A stretch of DNA of 64,000 bases from positions 1 through 64,000 of the forward strand of contig CAZOPR010000001.1 in NCBI GenBank assembly GCA_964581895.1, read 5' to 3'. The first letter of the stretch is position 1. Each line of letters starts with the position of its first letter. The translations under genes were made by a program, and so were the position numbers. The stretch is from Exilispira sp964581895 (lineage in GTDB: Bacteria; Spirochaetota; JAAYUW01). Of the stretch, positions 25,558 through 35,205 are shown in pieces. Under the pieces are notes generated by a model that worked only from the letters and a program-made list of their open reading frames with translations, did no database searches and was not told where the DNA came from.

Positions 25558-26694
25558 ATGATTGAAAAAATTATAGAGTATAGAAGAAACCTTCATAAAA
25601 TCCCAGAAATTGGATTTAATGAAATCAAAACTTCAAGTTTTATCAAAAATGAACTTTCAAATCTTAAAATAGAATATAAAGAGATTGCTAAGACTGGAGT
25701 TGTCGCTTTTATAAAAGGTAAAACTGATTTAACCATTGCTTTCAGAGCAGATATTGATGGTTTGGAGATAAATGAGCAAAACAATTTTGAATTTAAAAGT
25801 GTGCATCAGGGTTATATGCATGCCTGTGGTCATGACTTTCATATGGCTTTGCTACTTGGACTTGCCTATTATTATAGCAAAAACAATCCTCCATGTAATT
25901 TGCTTTTGATCTTTCAACCAGCAGAAGAAGGTGGCGGTGGAGCATTAAAAATGCTGGACGAAGATATTTTAAAACTATATAAAAAGCCAGATCTTATATT
26001 TGGTTTACATGTATACCCAGAATATAAATATGACGAAGTAGCCTTTTTAAAAGGTCCAGCTTGGGCTGGAAGTTGTGAGTTCGAGATAGAACTTACATCA
26101 AAAGGTGGACATGGTGCTCAGCCTAATAATTCTACTGATTTATTGTTTGTTTTTTCAGAGTTTTATACCTCAATACAGGCAATGCTATCCAGAAAAAAAG
26201 ATATAAAAGATATGGCTCTTGTAACAATTGGTAAACTAAAAGGTTTTGACATTCCAAATGTTTTAACAAGCAAAGCTATAATAGGTGGAACATTTAGATT
26301 TTTTTCTGAAAAAATTTATAAATTCTTAAACAACTCAATATGTAATATTTTAGATGGCTTAAAAAACTGCTATGATTTTAACTATTTATACAAAGAAAAA
26401 TCGGTCTATCTTCCAATAGTAAATGATGAAAAAGTTTCTGAAAATTTTAATAATCTATTTTCAAATAAAAATGATATAGGGTTTAATCTTTTATCTTCAC
26501 AAATTGTAATGATTTCAGATGATTTTAGTTATTTTTTAAGTAAAATTCCAGGGATTTATTTCTTTTTAGGTGTTAAAAATGGTGAAAATCAAAAGCTTCA
26601 TACCCCAAACTTTAATCCAGATGAAAGAGCCTTAAATACTGGTTTTAATTTGTATAAATTTATTATAGAAAACTATAAAAATCTTTTACAATAA
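25558..26694 (+). CDS. M20 family amidohydrolase (N-acyl-amino acid type)
   Basis: A 378-residue cytoplasmic metallopeptidase. Metal-binding motifs are HACGHDFHMALLLG near residue 96 and QPAEEGGGGA near residue 122. RADIDGLEI and the dimerisation segment SKGGHGAQP are typical of the hippurate hydrolase / IAA-amino-acid hydrolase subgroup. GLHVYPE near residue 157 carries a further metal-binding histidine. The exact acyl-amino acid substrate is unknown. It follows the M23 gene by 33 bases. Confidence 0.92.
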   Translation: MIEKIIEYRRNLHKIPEIGFNEIKTSSFIKNELSNLKIEYKEIAKTGVVAFIKGKTDLTIAFRADIDGLEINEQNNFEFKSVHQGYMHACGHDFHMALLLGLAYYYSKNNPPCNLLLIFQPAEEGGGGALKMLDEDILKLYKKPDLIFGLHVYPEYKYDEVAFLKGPAWAGSCEFEIELTSKGGHGAQPNNSTDLLFVFSEFYTSIQAMLSRKKDIKDMALVTIGKLKGFDIPNVLTSKAIIGGTFRFFSEKIYKFLNNSICNILDGLKNCYDFNYLYKEKSVYLPIVNDEKVSENFNNLFSNKNDIGFNLLSSQIVMISDDFSYFLSKIPGIYFFLGVKNGENQKLHTPNFNPDERALNTGFNLYKFIIENYKNLLQ

Positions 26695-26773
26695 ATTATT
26701 AAGATATAAATTTCGATAATATTAAAAATAAAGAATTTACTGAAAATATAAATTTTCTATTTTAATCAAAATT

Positions 26774-28057
26774 ATGAATAAAAAATTACTTTTTCTTTCT
26801 TTTTTAGTTTTAACAATTTTTTTTATTTTATTTTTACTATTTTTTAGCTCAAATGCATTTACATTAAAAGCCCAGCAGATAAATCCACCAAAACTATTGA
26901 AAGTTTCTGTTACTGACTGCTTTGGACTTCCTATAAATCAAGCAACTATTTCTGTTAATTTTAAGCCTATCGGTTTGACTAATATAAGTGGTGAATTTTG
27001 TTTTGAAAATAATGGTGGAACTTTAGCCATTTCAAAACCAGGTTATATTATTAAAATGATGCAAATTCCAATTTATTGGCAGGGAGATATTGATATAACA
27101 TTATTTAAAGTCGAAGATTACAAAATTGACAGTAAGGTAAATAATTATAAAAGAAAAATATATCTTAATGGTGCTCCTTTAATTAATCATAAGATTTTAA
27201 TAGTCGATAATTATTCGAACTATTCATTTATAAATACTGATTCTGAAGGTTATTTAAAAATATTTTTTGAAAAAAATTCAAAAATCTATCTTTTTTATAT
27301 TGAAGAAAGACAAAATAGTATTTATCTATTTTTTTCAAGACTTAACCAAGAGGATAATGATTCTATTTTAGTTTTGGATTATAATGTCGTAAAAACATAT
27401 CAAATGGATATTGAAAATAAAATACTTGCTGATGAAGTTATCTTAAAAAACAAAAACTTATTTTTAAGAATTCCTATATATCTTAAACCAAAAGTACTAT
27501 CGCCATACAAAATATATATTGGAAGTAATGAATACGATTTTTTTGAAAATTTCGATCTGTTTTTACATTTTTATTTAAATCTTCAGGATTTTGTGAAAAT
27601 ATCAAATATTAATCCAGACAATTTTATGAAAAACAATACCTCATTAAAAAACACACTTTTATCCTATATGATTAGACTAAATTCAAAAAATGAAATTTCT
27701 AATTTAGATTTTAAGAATATTTTTGAACAAAAACTAAATTTTTATAATGTAAATAGTTTAATAGAAAAGATATTTTTATTACAACAATTCTATTTTGTTA
27801 ACAATGAATACCTTGAATTTTCAATTGAAGAAAATGATATAATAAATATGAGTAGGATTAAGATTTTTGATAATAATTTAAAATTAGTCTTGCAAGGATA
27901 TTTATATAATAACTTAAAAATACCAAAAATTTATTTTGAAAAGAAATTTTCGATAGTAATTGAAATGTATCCCAATATTTATTATGATAATCTTATTAAT
28001 GACACAAATCTATTAAGCAATGATTCTTATTTTGCTTTTGAATTTAAAATCTGGTAA
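26774..28057 (+). CDS. exported protein with a carboxypeptidase-regulatory-like domain
   Basis: A 427-residue protein with a signal anchor at about 5-32. Residues 43-118 (VSVTDCFGLPINQATISV, TNISGEFCF, ISKPGYI) have the beta-sandwich pattern of CarboxypepD_reg/PEGA-like domains. The remainder, with an Asn/Phe/Ile-rich composition, matches nothing I know. A cell-envelope location is likely. There is no clear ribosome site. Confidence 0.68.
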   Translation: MNKKLLFLSFLVLTIFFILFLLFFSSNAFTLKAQQINPPKLLKVSVTDCFGLPINQATISVNFKPIGLTNISGEFCFENNGGTLAISKPGYIIKMMQIPIYWQGDIDITLFKVEDYKIDSKVNNYKRKIYLNGAPLINHKILIVDNYSNYSFINTDSEGYLKIFFEKNSKIYLFYIEERQNSIYLFFSRLNQEDNDSILVLDYNVVKTYQMDIENKILADEVILKNKNLFLRIPIYLKPKVLSPYKIYIGSNEYDFFENFDLFLHFYLNLQDFVKISNINPDNFMKNNTSLKNTLLSYMIRLNSKNEISNLDFKNIFEQKLNFYNVNSLIEKIFLLQQFYFVNNEYLEFSIEENDIINMSRIKIFDNNLKLVLQGYLYNNLKIPKIYFEKKFSIVIEMYPNIYYDNLINDTNLLSNDSYFAFEFKIW

Positions 28058-28113
28058 ACTATTTCAAGAAATTTAATTTTAAAAAAAATAATAACTAAAT
28101 TCAAAATTTTCTA

Positions 28114-28647
28114 CTAATTGGGATTTTCTTTAAGTTGTTTAGCAAGAATATTTCTAATGTTATTAAAATGGATAATATTTTGTGGGTCTTTATAGTCTGG
28201 ATAAGTCCATTCTAAAGAATTAAAACTGTTTTTCTTATATATCAAAGTAACTTCAGCGTAAATTTCTGGTGATATGGCAATCCTATGAGAATAGTTTTTT
28301 GTGGTCGCTAAAACAAGATTACTTAAACTAATATAACCTGGATCAATATTTATTTTTCTATTTGAATTTACTTTGAAATAATTTTCAATATCATTTGTCC
28401 TTTTCTTAATATCTGCAAGTTGATAAGGATAGATAAGTTCTGAAAATGAAAGATAAAGTCTATAGATTTGGTTTCCCATTTCTGGTTGATAGTAAGAGGT
28501 ATATGAAAAAGGAATTTCAGATGAAATATAATCTATCTTTGAAAAATCTTTCTCAAGTATTTCCAAGGCATTTGTATAGATAGTTTTATCTATATATAAT
28601 ATTGCGCAAAATAACTTAACTTTCTTTTGTTTTTGATATTCACCCAT
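28114..28647 (-). CDS. DUF4416 family protein
   Basis: A 177-residue protein that matches the DUF4416 family across its length: VKLFCAILY, FSYTSYYQPEMG, INIDPGYISLSNLVLATTKNYSHRI and YAEVTLIYKK...LEWTYPDYK. The family is common in spirochaetes, Thermotogae and delta-proteobacteria and has no known function. It starts 3 bases after the DRTGG-like gene, so the two form a leftward operon. Confidence 0.9.
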   Translation of the reverse strand: MGEYQKQKKVKLFCAILYIDKTIYTNALEILEKDFSKIDYISSEIPFSYTSYYQPEMGNQIYRLYLSFSELIYPYQLADIKKRTNDIENYFKVNSNRKINIDPGYISLSNLVLATTKNYSHRIAISPEIYAEVTLIYKKNSFNSLEWTYPDYKDPQNIIHFNNIRNILAKQLKENPN

Positions 28648-28650
28648 AAA

Positions 28651-29001
28651 TTAAAAAAGAGGTTTTAAGTCATGTTTATATAACTCTCCACAGGTTTTAT
28701 ACATCCCAAATTCTGTGGATAAAAGTATAATATTATTTTCTTTAGCAAGACGAATTAATTCATCCGAAGGCTTTTTACCTCTGACAAGCAGTATGGCTTT
28801 TAAATCAAGCACTTCTGCTGTTCGGATTACCTGTGGATTTGCAAGTCCAGTAACTAAAAGGGCAATATCGCCATAGTTTGAACCATGTAAAAGCACATCA
28901 CTCATTAAATCTGATGCGAAGGTATAATAAACTTCAAATTCATAGTCAGGGCAATTATAAACAGTAGCTTGAGTAAGCTCTATAATTTCTTTGATTTTCA
29001 T
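28651..29001 (-). CDS. DRTGG-domain-like protein
   Basis: A 116-residue protein. The ATG at 29001 is used because the two codons upstream would require a TTG. MSDVLLHGSNYGDIALLVTGLANPQVIRTAEV and AILLVRGKKPSDELIRLAKENNI are typical of stand-alone DRTGG proteins, distant relatives of HPr-kinase N-terminal domains and often encoded near redox or kinase regulators. It probably binds a ligand, and no catalytic motif is present. It is divergent from the CheB-like gene. Confidence 0.8.
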   Translation of the reverse strand: MKIKEIIELTQATVYNCPDYEFEVYYTFASDLMSDVLLHGSNYGDIALLVTGLANPQVIRTAEVLDLKAILLVRGKKPSDELIRLAKENNIILLSTEFGMYKTCGELYKHDLKPLF

Positions 29002-29050
29002 AATCAAACAATAATAAACTAATCTTAAAAGTCAATATTTGTTTAAATTA

Positions 29051-29078
29051 TTGCAAAATAAAAAATATGAATTATAAT
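29051..29078 (+). promoter_or_regulatory. sigma-70-type promoter for the CheB-like gene
   Basis: TTGCAA (29051-29056), a 16-base spacer and a perfect TATAAT (29073-29078) lie 40 bases before the start codon in the divergent gap. Confidence 0.55.
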
Positions 29079-29118
29079 TTAATAAGTATTAGAAAATAAA
29101 AGTTATTATGAGGAAATA

Positions 29119-29712
29119 ATGATGGGATATGATTTTATTTTAATTGGTATAACTTCAGGAGGACCAAAAGCATTGTATTCTATTATAGAAAAATTCGATG
29201 AATCTTTCAATCTTCCTGTTATTATTCTTCAAAATCTACCTGTTGGTTTTGATAAAATATTTTGTGAAGTTTTTGCAGAAAAGGCAAAATTACCGATAGA
29301 AATTGTTGATAAAGAGACTACTTTAGAAAACAAAATCTATTTATCCAAAGCTGGTCATATTTTAAGCATAAATGAAAACAAACATATAATAATTACAAAT
29401 TATAGATATCAAGAAAATTGCATTTCTGAATTTATAAAAAATTGCATAAAGCAAAAGTTTAAACCAATAATAGTATGTCTTTCTGGTGTATTGACAAAAA
29501 ATGATCCTCTGGAAGGATTGAAAATAGCAAAAGAAAATGATATTCCTATTATTGTCCAAAAAATTGATGATGACCCAAATTTGACTTTGAGAAATGAAAC
29601 AAGTTTGCCAGAAGCGATAATAAAAAAGAATTATTATACTTCAATAATTAAACTTAATGATATTCCACAGGCGATATTAGAAATTATAGAAAAAAATGAA
29701 GATAAAAAGTAA
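29119..29712 (+). CDS. stand-alone CheB-like methylesterase domain, catalytically degenerate
   Basis: The 197-residue protein aligns with the CheB catalytic domain only (no receiver). The nucleophile motif IGASTGG becomes IGITSGG, putting Thr at the position of the catalytic serine. QHMPPGF becomes QNLPVGF, with N39 in place of the catalytic histidine. LTGMGxDG becomes LSGVLTKND, with D129 perhaps equivalent to the aspartate. Two of three triad residues are therefore replaced, and demethylation of chemoreceptors is unlikely. A receiver gene follows 24 bases later, as if CheB had been split and reordered. GAGGA precedes the ATG. Confidence 0.75.
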   Translation: MMGYDFILIGITSGGPKALYSIIEKFDESFNLPVIILQNLPVGFDKIFCEVFAEKAKLPIEIVDKETTLENKIYLSKAGHILSINENKHIIITNYRYQENCISEFIKNCIKQKFKPIIVCLSGVLTKNDPLEGLKIAKENDIPIIVQKIDDDPNLTLRNETSLPEAIIKKNYYTSIIKLNDIPQAILEIIEKNEDKK

Positions 29713-29736
29713 AAATAGCAAAAAAAGGAGTAGAAA

Positions 29737-30105
29737 GTGAAATCAAAGCAAAATATTTTAATAGTAGATGATAATACACAGCTAAATGAAATGTTAAAAA
29801 CTATCCTTGAATCTGAAAATTTTAAGATAAGACAGGCTTATAATGGTAAGGATGCTTTTAAGATTGCAATATCAGAAGATATTGACCTTGTTATTATGGA
29901 TTTGATGATGCCTCAAATGAATGGGGAATCTTCCATTAAGGCTATCTTTCATGCTAATCCTAAAACTAAATTTATAGTAATTTCTGGAAATATGGGATGT
30001 ATATCAAAAGAAAAACTATCTGATTATAATGTTGTTGCCTTTTTTGATAAACCATTCCATATCCCAGAAATAATTGATACTATTAAATTAGCACTGACTT
30101 CCTAA
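29737..30105 (+). CDS. single-domain response regulator (CheY-like)
   Basis: A 122-residue receiver starting at GTG after AAAAGGAG. The acidic pocket is VDDN, the phosphorylated aspartate lies in VIMDLMMP near residue 54, the conserved Ser/Thr in ISG and the lysine in FDKPF. It likely acts with the upstream CheB-like protein. The cognate kinase is not in the window. Its end overlaps the convergent trxA gene by 4 bases. Confidence 0.92.
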   Translation: MKSKQNILIVDDNTQLNEMLKTILESENFKIRQAYNGKDAFKIAISEDIDLVIMDLMMPQMNGESSIKAIFHANPKTKFIVISGNMGCISKEKLSDYNVVAFFDKPFHIPEIIDTIKLALTS

Positions 30106-30428
30106 AAAGCAGTTGAATCAATAAATTTCTTAAGCATAGGTTTAGGAAGTGCTCCTATTTGTCTTTTAATCTCTTTCCCATTCTTAAAAATTGCCAAAGT
30201 AGGTATAGAAGCTATCTGATATTTCATGGCAATATCTTGAGCTTCATCGGTATTTACCTTACATACTTTAAGTTTTCCTTCATATTCCTTTGCTATTTCT
30301 TCTACAATAGGTGCAACCATTCTACAAGGTCCACACCATGGAGCCCAAAAGTCAACCAATACTGGCAAATTTGATTTTAATACTTCATTTTCAAAATTAG
30401 ATTCATCAACTTCAACATAAAAACCCAT
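30102..30428 (-). CDS. trxA: thioredoxin
   Basis: A 108-residue redox protein with the active site WAPWCGPCRM and the conserved IPTLAIFKNGK cis-proline loop. The frame opens four codons earlier, but GGAGG lies 5 bases before the ATG at 30428, which fixes the start. It would be reduced by the TrxB encoded at 10575-11489. Confidence 0.95.
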   Translation of the reverse strand: MGFYVEVDESNFENEVLKSNLPVLVDFWAPWCGPCRMVAPIVEEIAKEYEGKLKVCKVNTDEAQDIAMKYQIASIPTLAIFKNGKEIKRQIGALPKPMLKKFIDSTAF

Positions 30429-30553
30429 TAATTCCTCCAAATTACTATAAATTAATTTTGTATAAACAATATAAAAAAATTAAATTAAAAGGTCAAATTT
30501 TAAACTTGTTGAACCATTTTAGTAATCTGTTGAATCTTTTATTAATTATCAAA

Positions 30554-32557
30554 TCATTTTGTAAGCTGCTCGACAAGTTTTAAAAGTTCAGTTTTCTTTT
30601 TTTCATCAGCAAAACCAAGATATATATCTATCAATTTTAAAGCTTCATCTTTTTTACCAAGTTTTATTAATGAATATATTGCAACATCATATGCATCACC
30701 ATATTTTTTATCAAGATTTATAGCCTTCATTGAATAATTATAGGCTTGTTCATAGAGCTCATAGTTGAAACAAGCCAGACCTGACTTCATGTAAAACCTT
30801 TTTTTCGAATCTTTGACTTCTAATTTTGTTTCTACTGATATTTTGATTCTTGTATCACCTGTTTCTATTATCTTTATAAGGTTTTCCTGATTTACAATTT
30901 TTTTTTCAGAATCAGCTATGATGCAATCTAAAATCCCTTCATATGTTTCAAGATAAATAGAGGAATATTTAACTGCAAGATTATAATATTGAAAAGCTTT
31001 TGATTTATCTTCATTTATAATCATATTTCCAATGATTGTATAGATATTTGCGAAGTTATCACTTCTTTTTTCAACATTAGTTATATTTTTATTCTCATTT
31101 AAAGCACTATTAAAATAGGTCAGTGATTTATTTAAATCTTTTTTGGTCCTTGCTTTATAATATGCAAATCCAAGATTATAATAAGTGCTGTAAGATTTTT
31201 CCCCCATAGAAAGCGCTTGTTCATAATATATTATAGAATTATCATAATCTTTTAAGCTAAAATATGAAAATCCTAATTCGGTATATGCTGGTAAATACTT
31301 AGGTTCAAGTTCAGTCACTTTTTGAAACATATTAATTGCTTTCTGATACTCACCCTGGTTTTTTAAGAATAACCCGTAATTAAAATATGTTTTATATAAA
31401 TAGGAATTATCGAAAGCATTTTTACTTGAAATCGCCAGATTAAAAAATTTATCTGCCGAAGGTTTATCTCCAATCTTATCATATGCCAATGCTGCCCACA
31501 TTCCTTCTTCTACATAGATAGGTTGAGTCTTAATCGAATTATTTATCACTGAGATAACCTGGTTATACATTTTTTTCATGTAATAGGATTTAGCAAGCAT
31601 TATGTTTAATTCTTTATTTGTGCTATCTTTAGAATATGCTTTTGATAAATAGTCTATAGATTTATCCCAGTCTTCTTTACTGAAATAGTATTTCCCAAGA
31701 TATTGGTTAGCTAAAAAATTATTTGGATCCCTTTCAAGAAGACTTTCAGCCGTTTTCCTGGCATTTTCTAAATCTTCAAGAGCGACCAAAGAGACTAGCA
31801 AGCCTTCTAATGCTTCAATTTTTTTAGGATTTATTGATAATGCTTTTAAAAAACTCTCTTTAGCTTTATCGAATAACTTAGATTTATAATAAATTTGACC
31901 AAGTAAAATGTATGAATCAATGGCATCTTTATTTAATTCTGTTGCTTTTTCAGCATTTTTTTGAATCTTAGAATAGATTTCAGATGAACCATCATCAATG
32001 GCAAAATATGAATATGCAAGATCCTGATAAACTTTATAATCATCGTTTTTTATTTTCATCGCTTCATTAAAGTATTCTATTGCCTTTAAGTAGTTGCCAT
32101 TTTTGTATTCATTTTCACCTTTTTTAAGAAGTTCATTGTAATTTTGGGTCTTAGAGTCAGTATTAGAGTTTTCTTTATTTTGCTCTTCTTTGTTAGGAAG
32201 TTCTTTTGGCTTTGGGTTTTCTTTTTGAACTATAACAATCTGTTTTTCTATGATTTGTTTTGATTCGGCTTTGTTATTATCAATATTATCAGAATTTGAT
32301 TTGTTTTCATTTTGAAGTTTTTCTTTTATTACTAAATCAAGTAAATTCTGTGCTTCTTTATTTTCAGGATTTTTAAGCAAAATCCCTTCTAATATCCTTT
32401 GAGCAGATTCATAATCCTGCTTTGAAAGGTAGATTTGAGCAAGTTTTAATCTATTTTCATCTTTATTATTTACATTTCTTAAAATGAAAAAAATAGATAA
32501 AGCTATAATAACTGCTAAACCTATTCCTGCAAAAATAAAAATCTTTTTATCTTTCAT
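30554..32557 (-). CDS. membrane-anchored TPR protein
   Basis: A 667-residue protein with one N-terminal membrane segment (about 6-27). A charged, low-complexity linker (about 85-135, KENPKPKELPNKEE) separates one early repeat from about a dozen tetratricopeptide repeats through the rest (motifs such as YKNGNYLKAIEYFNEAM, GLFLKNQGEYQKAINMFQKV). A strong GAGGAGG site precedes the ATG. Such proteins scaffold envelope complexes in spirochaetes. Partners are unknown. Confidence 0.82.
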   Translation of the reverse strand: MKDKKIFIFAGIGLAVIIALSIFFILRNVNNKDENRLKLAQIYLSKQDYESAQRILEGILLKNPENKEAQNLLDLVIKEKLQNENKSNSDNIDNNKAESKQIIEKQIVIVQKENPKPKELPNKEEQNKENSNTDSKTQNYNELLKKGENEYKNGNYLKAIEYFNEAMKIKNDDYKVYQDLAYSYFAIDDGSSEIYSKIQKNAEKATELNKDAIDSYILLGQIYYKSKLFDKAKESFLKALSINPKKIEALEGLLVSLVALEDLENARKTAESLLERDPNNFLANQYLGKYYFSKEDWDKSIDYLSKAYSKDSTNKELNIMLAKSYYMKKMYNQVISVINNSIKTQPIYVEEGMWAALAYDKIGDKPSADKFFNLAISSKNAFDNSYLYKTYFNYGLFLKNQGEYQKAINMFQKVTELEPKYLPAYTELGFSYFSLKDYDNSIIYYEQALSMGEKSYSTYYNLGFAYYKARTKKDLNKSLTYFNSALNENKNITNVEKRSDNFANIYTIIGNMIINEDKSKAFQYYNLAVKYSSIYLETYEGILDCIIADSEKKIVNQENLIKIIETGDTRIKISVETKLEVKDSKKRFYMKSGLACFNYELYEQAYNYSMKAINLDKKYGDAYDVAIYSLIKLGKKDEALKLIDIYLGFADEKKKTELLKLVEQLTK

Positions 32558-32720
32558 AATTTCCTCCTCTTATTTGAAAACTTTTTTTGTTTATAAAAGA
32601 TTTTTAGGTCTATTTAATTATTTTACAATATTTTTTTTATATAATCATTTAACTTATTTTTATTTTACCATTTAGCTCTTATATGATTGTTTTTATAAGT
32701 TAGCTGTTATCAGGTAGCTC

Positions 32721-33539
32721 TTATAAGGCTTCTTCGCTATCTGTTGGTTCAGGAGGAACTTCATCTATTGTTGTAGCACTTTGAAGTATAGTATCAATAA
32801 GGGTTGTATCTATTGATGATGAAGAAGATGTTGTTGATGAAGTAGAAGAAGATGATGAAGAAGAAGATGTTGAAGAGCTAGAAGATGAACCAGAAGAGCT
32901 TGAAGAAGAACTATTTGATGTATTAGATGAAGAGGCAGTCATATTTTCAGGGAACTTAAAATTAGGGTCTGAAAGAACCGAAATGAAGTATAATATTTTT
33001 TCCTTTTTTACTGGATCAGTTGGATATTCGACATATAATTTCCAATATTTTAATGTATTATCTTTATCTTTTAAAAAATAATAGCAAAAACCGAGATTTA
33101 AGAAGACAGAACCATTCGTTGGCTGCAATTCTAAAACTTTTAAAAACCAATTTATAGCTTCTTCAAATTTAAATAAATTATAATAAGTCAAACCAATATT
33201 ATAATAAAAAGTTGCTACATTTTTATTGAATTCAACCCCTTTTAAATAATAGCTTAATGCAACTTCATAATTTTGTTCTAAAAAATAGATATTTCCAAGA
33301 TAATAATAGATAATATAATTTTCAGGATCTTCTGTAAGAGCCTTTTCCAAAAAGATTTTAGCAATCTGGAATTTCCCTTCAATATAATATTGTTCACCTT
33401 TTTGGAAATTTGATTGAGTTTCTTGTCCTAAAATATAAGATTCTTGGTAAAAAGGTAATATTTCTGGAGTAACGATCAATATGAATATAATAGACAAAAA
33501 ATAGATAAAGATTGAAATATTAGATTTTAATTTTTTCAT
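32721..33539 (-). CDS. exported TPR protein with a polyserine tail
   Basis: In this 272-residue protein a signal or anchor (about 7-28) is followed by four to five TPRs (about 45-185: FQKGEQYYIEGKFQIAK, YYLGNIYFLEQNYEVAL). Then comes an extreme Ser-rich tract (about residues 203-245, interrupted by Thr, Asn and Gly) and an acidic end (PPEPTDSEEAL). The serines use several codons, so the tract is not a simple DNA repeat. The tail may be a flexible linker. It is divergent from the next TPR gene. Confidence 0.8.
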   Translation of the reverse strand: MKKLKSNISIFIYFLSIIFILIVTPEILPFYQESYILGQETQSNFQKGEQYYIEGKFQIAKIFLEKALTEDPENYIIYYYLGNIYFLEQNYEVALSYYLKGVEFNKNVATFYYNIGLTYYNLFKFEEAINWFLKVLELQPTNGSVFLNLGFCYYFLKDKDNTLKYWKLYVEYPTDPVKKEKILYFISVLSDPNFKFPENMTASSSNTSNSSSSSSSGSSSSSSTSSSSSSSSTSSTTSSSSSIDTTLIDTILQSATTIDEVPPEPTDSEEAL

Positions 33540-33751
33540 AATTTCTTATTAAAATAATAGCATAATAAATTGATTTTTCTATTTCTTTTTCGATTGAAAT
33601 AAAGAAAGAATTAGATAATTAAAATGCAACTTACAACTATTTGCTTTTTGCAAAAAATTTATTAAATTTAAATCGGTTATTATAATATTTAAATAATTAA
33701 CAAAGTAAATTTAGTAAAGTTACCATTATCAATTAAGGGAAAACATAAAAA

Positions 33752-35134
33752 ATGGAATTAAGTATTTTAGTTTCAATTATAGCTTCAATTCTTTTAATTT
33801 TAATTTTTCTCGCGATTAGAATAATATTTAATCCCTTAAAAATATCTAAGATAAATGAATTGATGGCAAAAGGTGAATTTTCAGAAGCAGCAAATATTTG
33901 CCAGAGAATGCTTGAAAAAGATACAGATAATCCAAAGTTACACTACCTTTTAGGAGATTGCTATTATAATTTAAGTAATTATACTGGAGCAAAGGCAGAA
34001 TATAATTATCTTTTTAGATATAACCTTGAATCTTATGATATTCCTGAAGAAGATGTAAGATATAAACTTGCTGAAATCTATTTACAATCAAATCAAACTG
34101 AAGAAGCATTAAAAGAACTTTTGCTAATAGCAAAGAAAAACCCCTCAGATTTAAGAACTATGCTTAAAATAGGGAATATTTTTAAGCAATTTGGCAAATG
34201 GGAAAATGCCATTTTATATTTTCAAAAAGCATTAGCAATAGACAAATCAAATGTTGAAGCCATATTTTCACTAGGTGAAGCTTTTTATAACAGGAAACAG
34301 TATAAAACCGCATTAAAATATCTTTCTACAGCTTTAAAAACAGCACCAAATTCGGTAGATGCAAACTATTTTATCGGACTTTGTTATAAGGAATTGGGAG
34401 AGTTAAGAACAGCTTTAATACACTTAAAAAAAGCTGTAAATGATAAAAAATTAGGTTTGAGTGCAGCATATTCAACTGGTTTAATTTTTTATGAATTAGG
34501 AGAATATAAAGAATCTATAGACTATTTTAAGATTGCTGGTGATTATGTGGAAGATAAAAAATCTACTACCTATTTAAATATTCTTTATGCACAGGCAGAA
34601 AGTTTTTCAAAGATGAATCTTATACCTGAAGCTGTTGAAATCTGGGAAAATATCTACTCAATAAGATCTAATTTTAGAGATGTCGTAATAAAATTATCAA
34701 AATATCAGTACTTAAAAAATGATGAACCAGTTAGAGAATTCTTAACTATGTCAAATGAAAATTTTTTAGAAACATGCAAAAAAATTATCCATCATTTTGG
34801 TTGCAAAATTGTTAAGATTGAGCTTATAGAAAAAGGCAAAGGTGCAGAAGCCCAGACTATTGGTTCTACTTCTCAATGGAAAAATTTAGATAAATTACCT
34901 GTTTTCTTTTATATTATAAGAGATGTTTCGGAACCTATCACCCAAAGAGAAATAGGTCTTATTTTAGATAAGATGAAAATAACAAAATCGGCTAAAGCTT
35001 ATTTGATTTCACCATCATATACAGTCGCTGATGTAGAAAATCAAGCAACATCAAGACCGATAGAAATAATAAATCGAGATAAGTTGTCCAGTCTTTTAGT
35101 TGAAATACAAAATGAGATTTTTGAAGAAATTTAA
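33752..35134 (+). CDS. TPR protein with a degenerate Mrr-like C-terminal domain
   Basis: A 460-residue protein with an N-terminal membrane segment (about 3-25), then six to eight TPRs (about 35-310). The final 120 residues (FLETCKKIIHHFGCKIVK ... SRPIEIINRDKLSSLL) have the secondary-structure pattern of Mrr/restriction-endonuclease-like folds, including the closing RPIEIINRDKL segment. The D...QxK catalytic signature is not visible (FFYIIRD stands where the QxK strand would be). If the fold assignment is right, it is a binding domain, not a nuclease. Confidence 0.72.
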   Translation: MELSILVSIIASILLILIFLAIRIIFNPLKISKINELMAKGEFSEAANICQRMLEKDTDNPKLHYLLGDCYYNLSNYTGAKAEYNYLFRYNLESYDIPEEDVRYKLAEIYLQSNQTEEALKELLLIAKKNPSDLRTMLKIGNIFKQFGKWENAILYFQKALAIDKSNVEAIFSLGEAFYNRKQYKTALKYLSTALKTAPNSVDANYFIGLCYKELGELRTALIHLKKAVNDKKLGLSAAYSTGLIFYELGEYKESIDYFKIAGDYVEDKKSTTYLNILYAQAESFSKMNLIPEAVEIWENIYSIRSNFRDVVIKLSKYQYLKNDEPVREFLTMSNENFLETCKKIIHHFGCKIVKIELIEKGKGAEAQTIGSTSQWKNLDKLPVFFYIIRDVSEPITQREIGLILDKMKITKSAKAYLISPSYTVADVENQATSRPIEIINRDKLSSLLVEIQNEIFEEI

Positions 35135-35205
35135 ATATAAACTCTTGACAAAAAAATATATAATGTAATTAATTCATTTGCTTTAGCCATTAAGCAAGTT
35201 ATTTT

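Noticed and set aside
32721..32940. Acidic frame on the plus strand opposite the polyserine tract
   Set aside because: It arises because the reverse complement of Ser codons yields Glu and Asp codons. There is no start signal.
35145..35173. TTGACA as the tRNA promoter
   Set aside because: TATAAT follows after only 8 bases and no good -10 lies at 16-18 bases, so the site cannot be supported.
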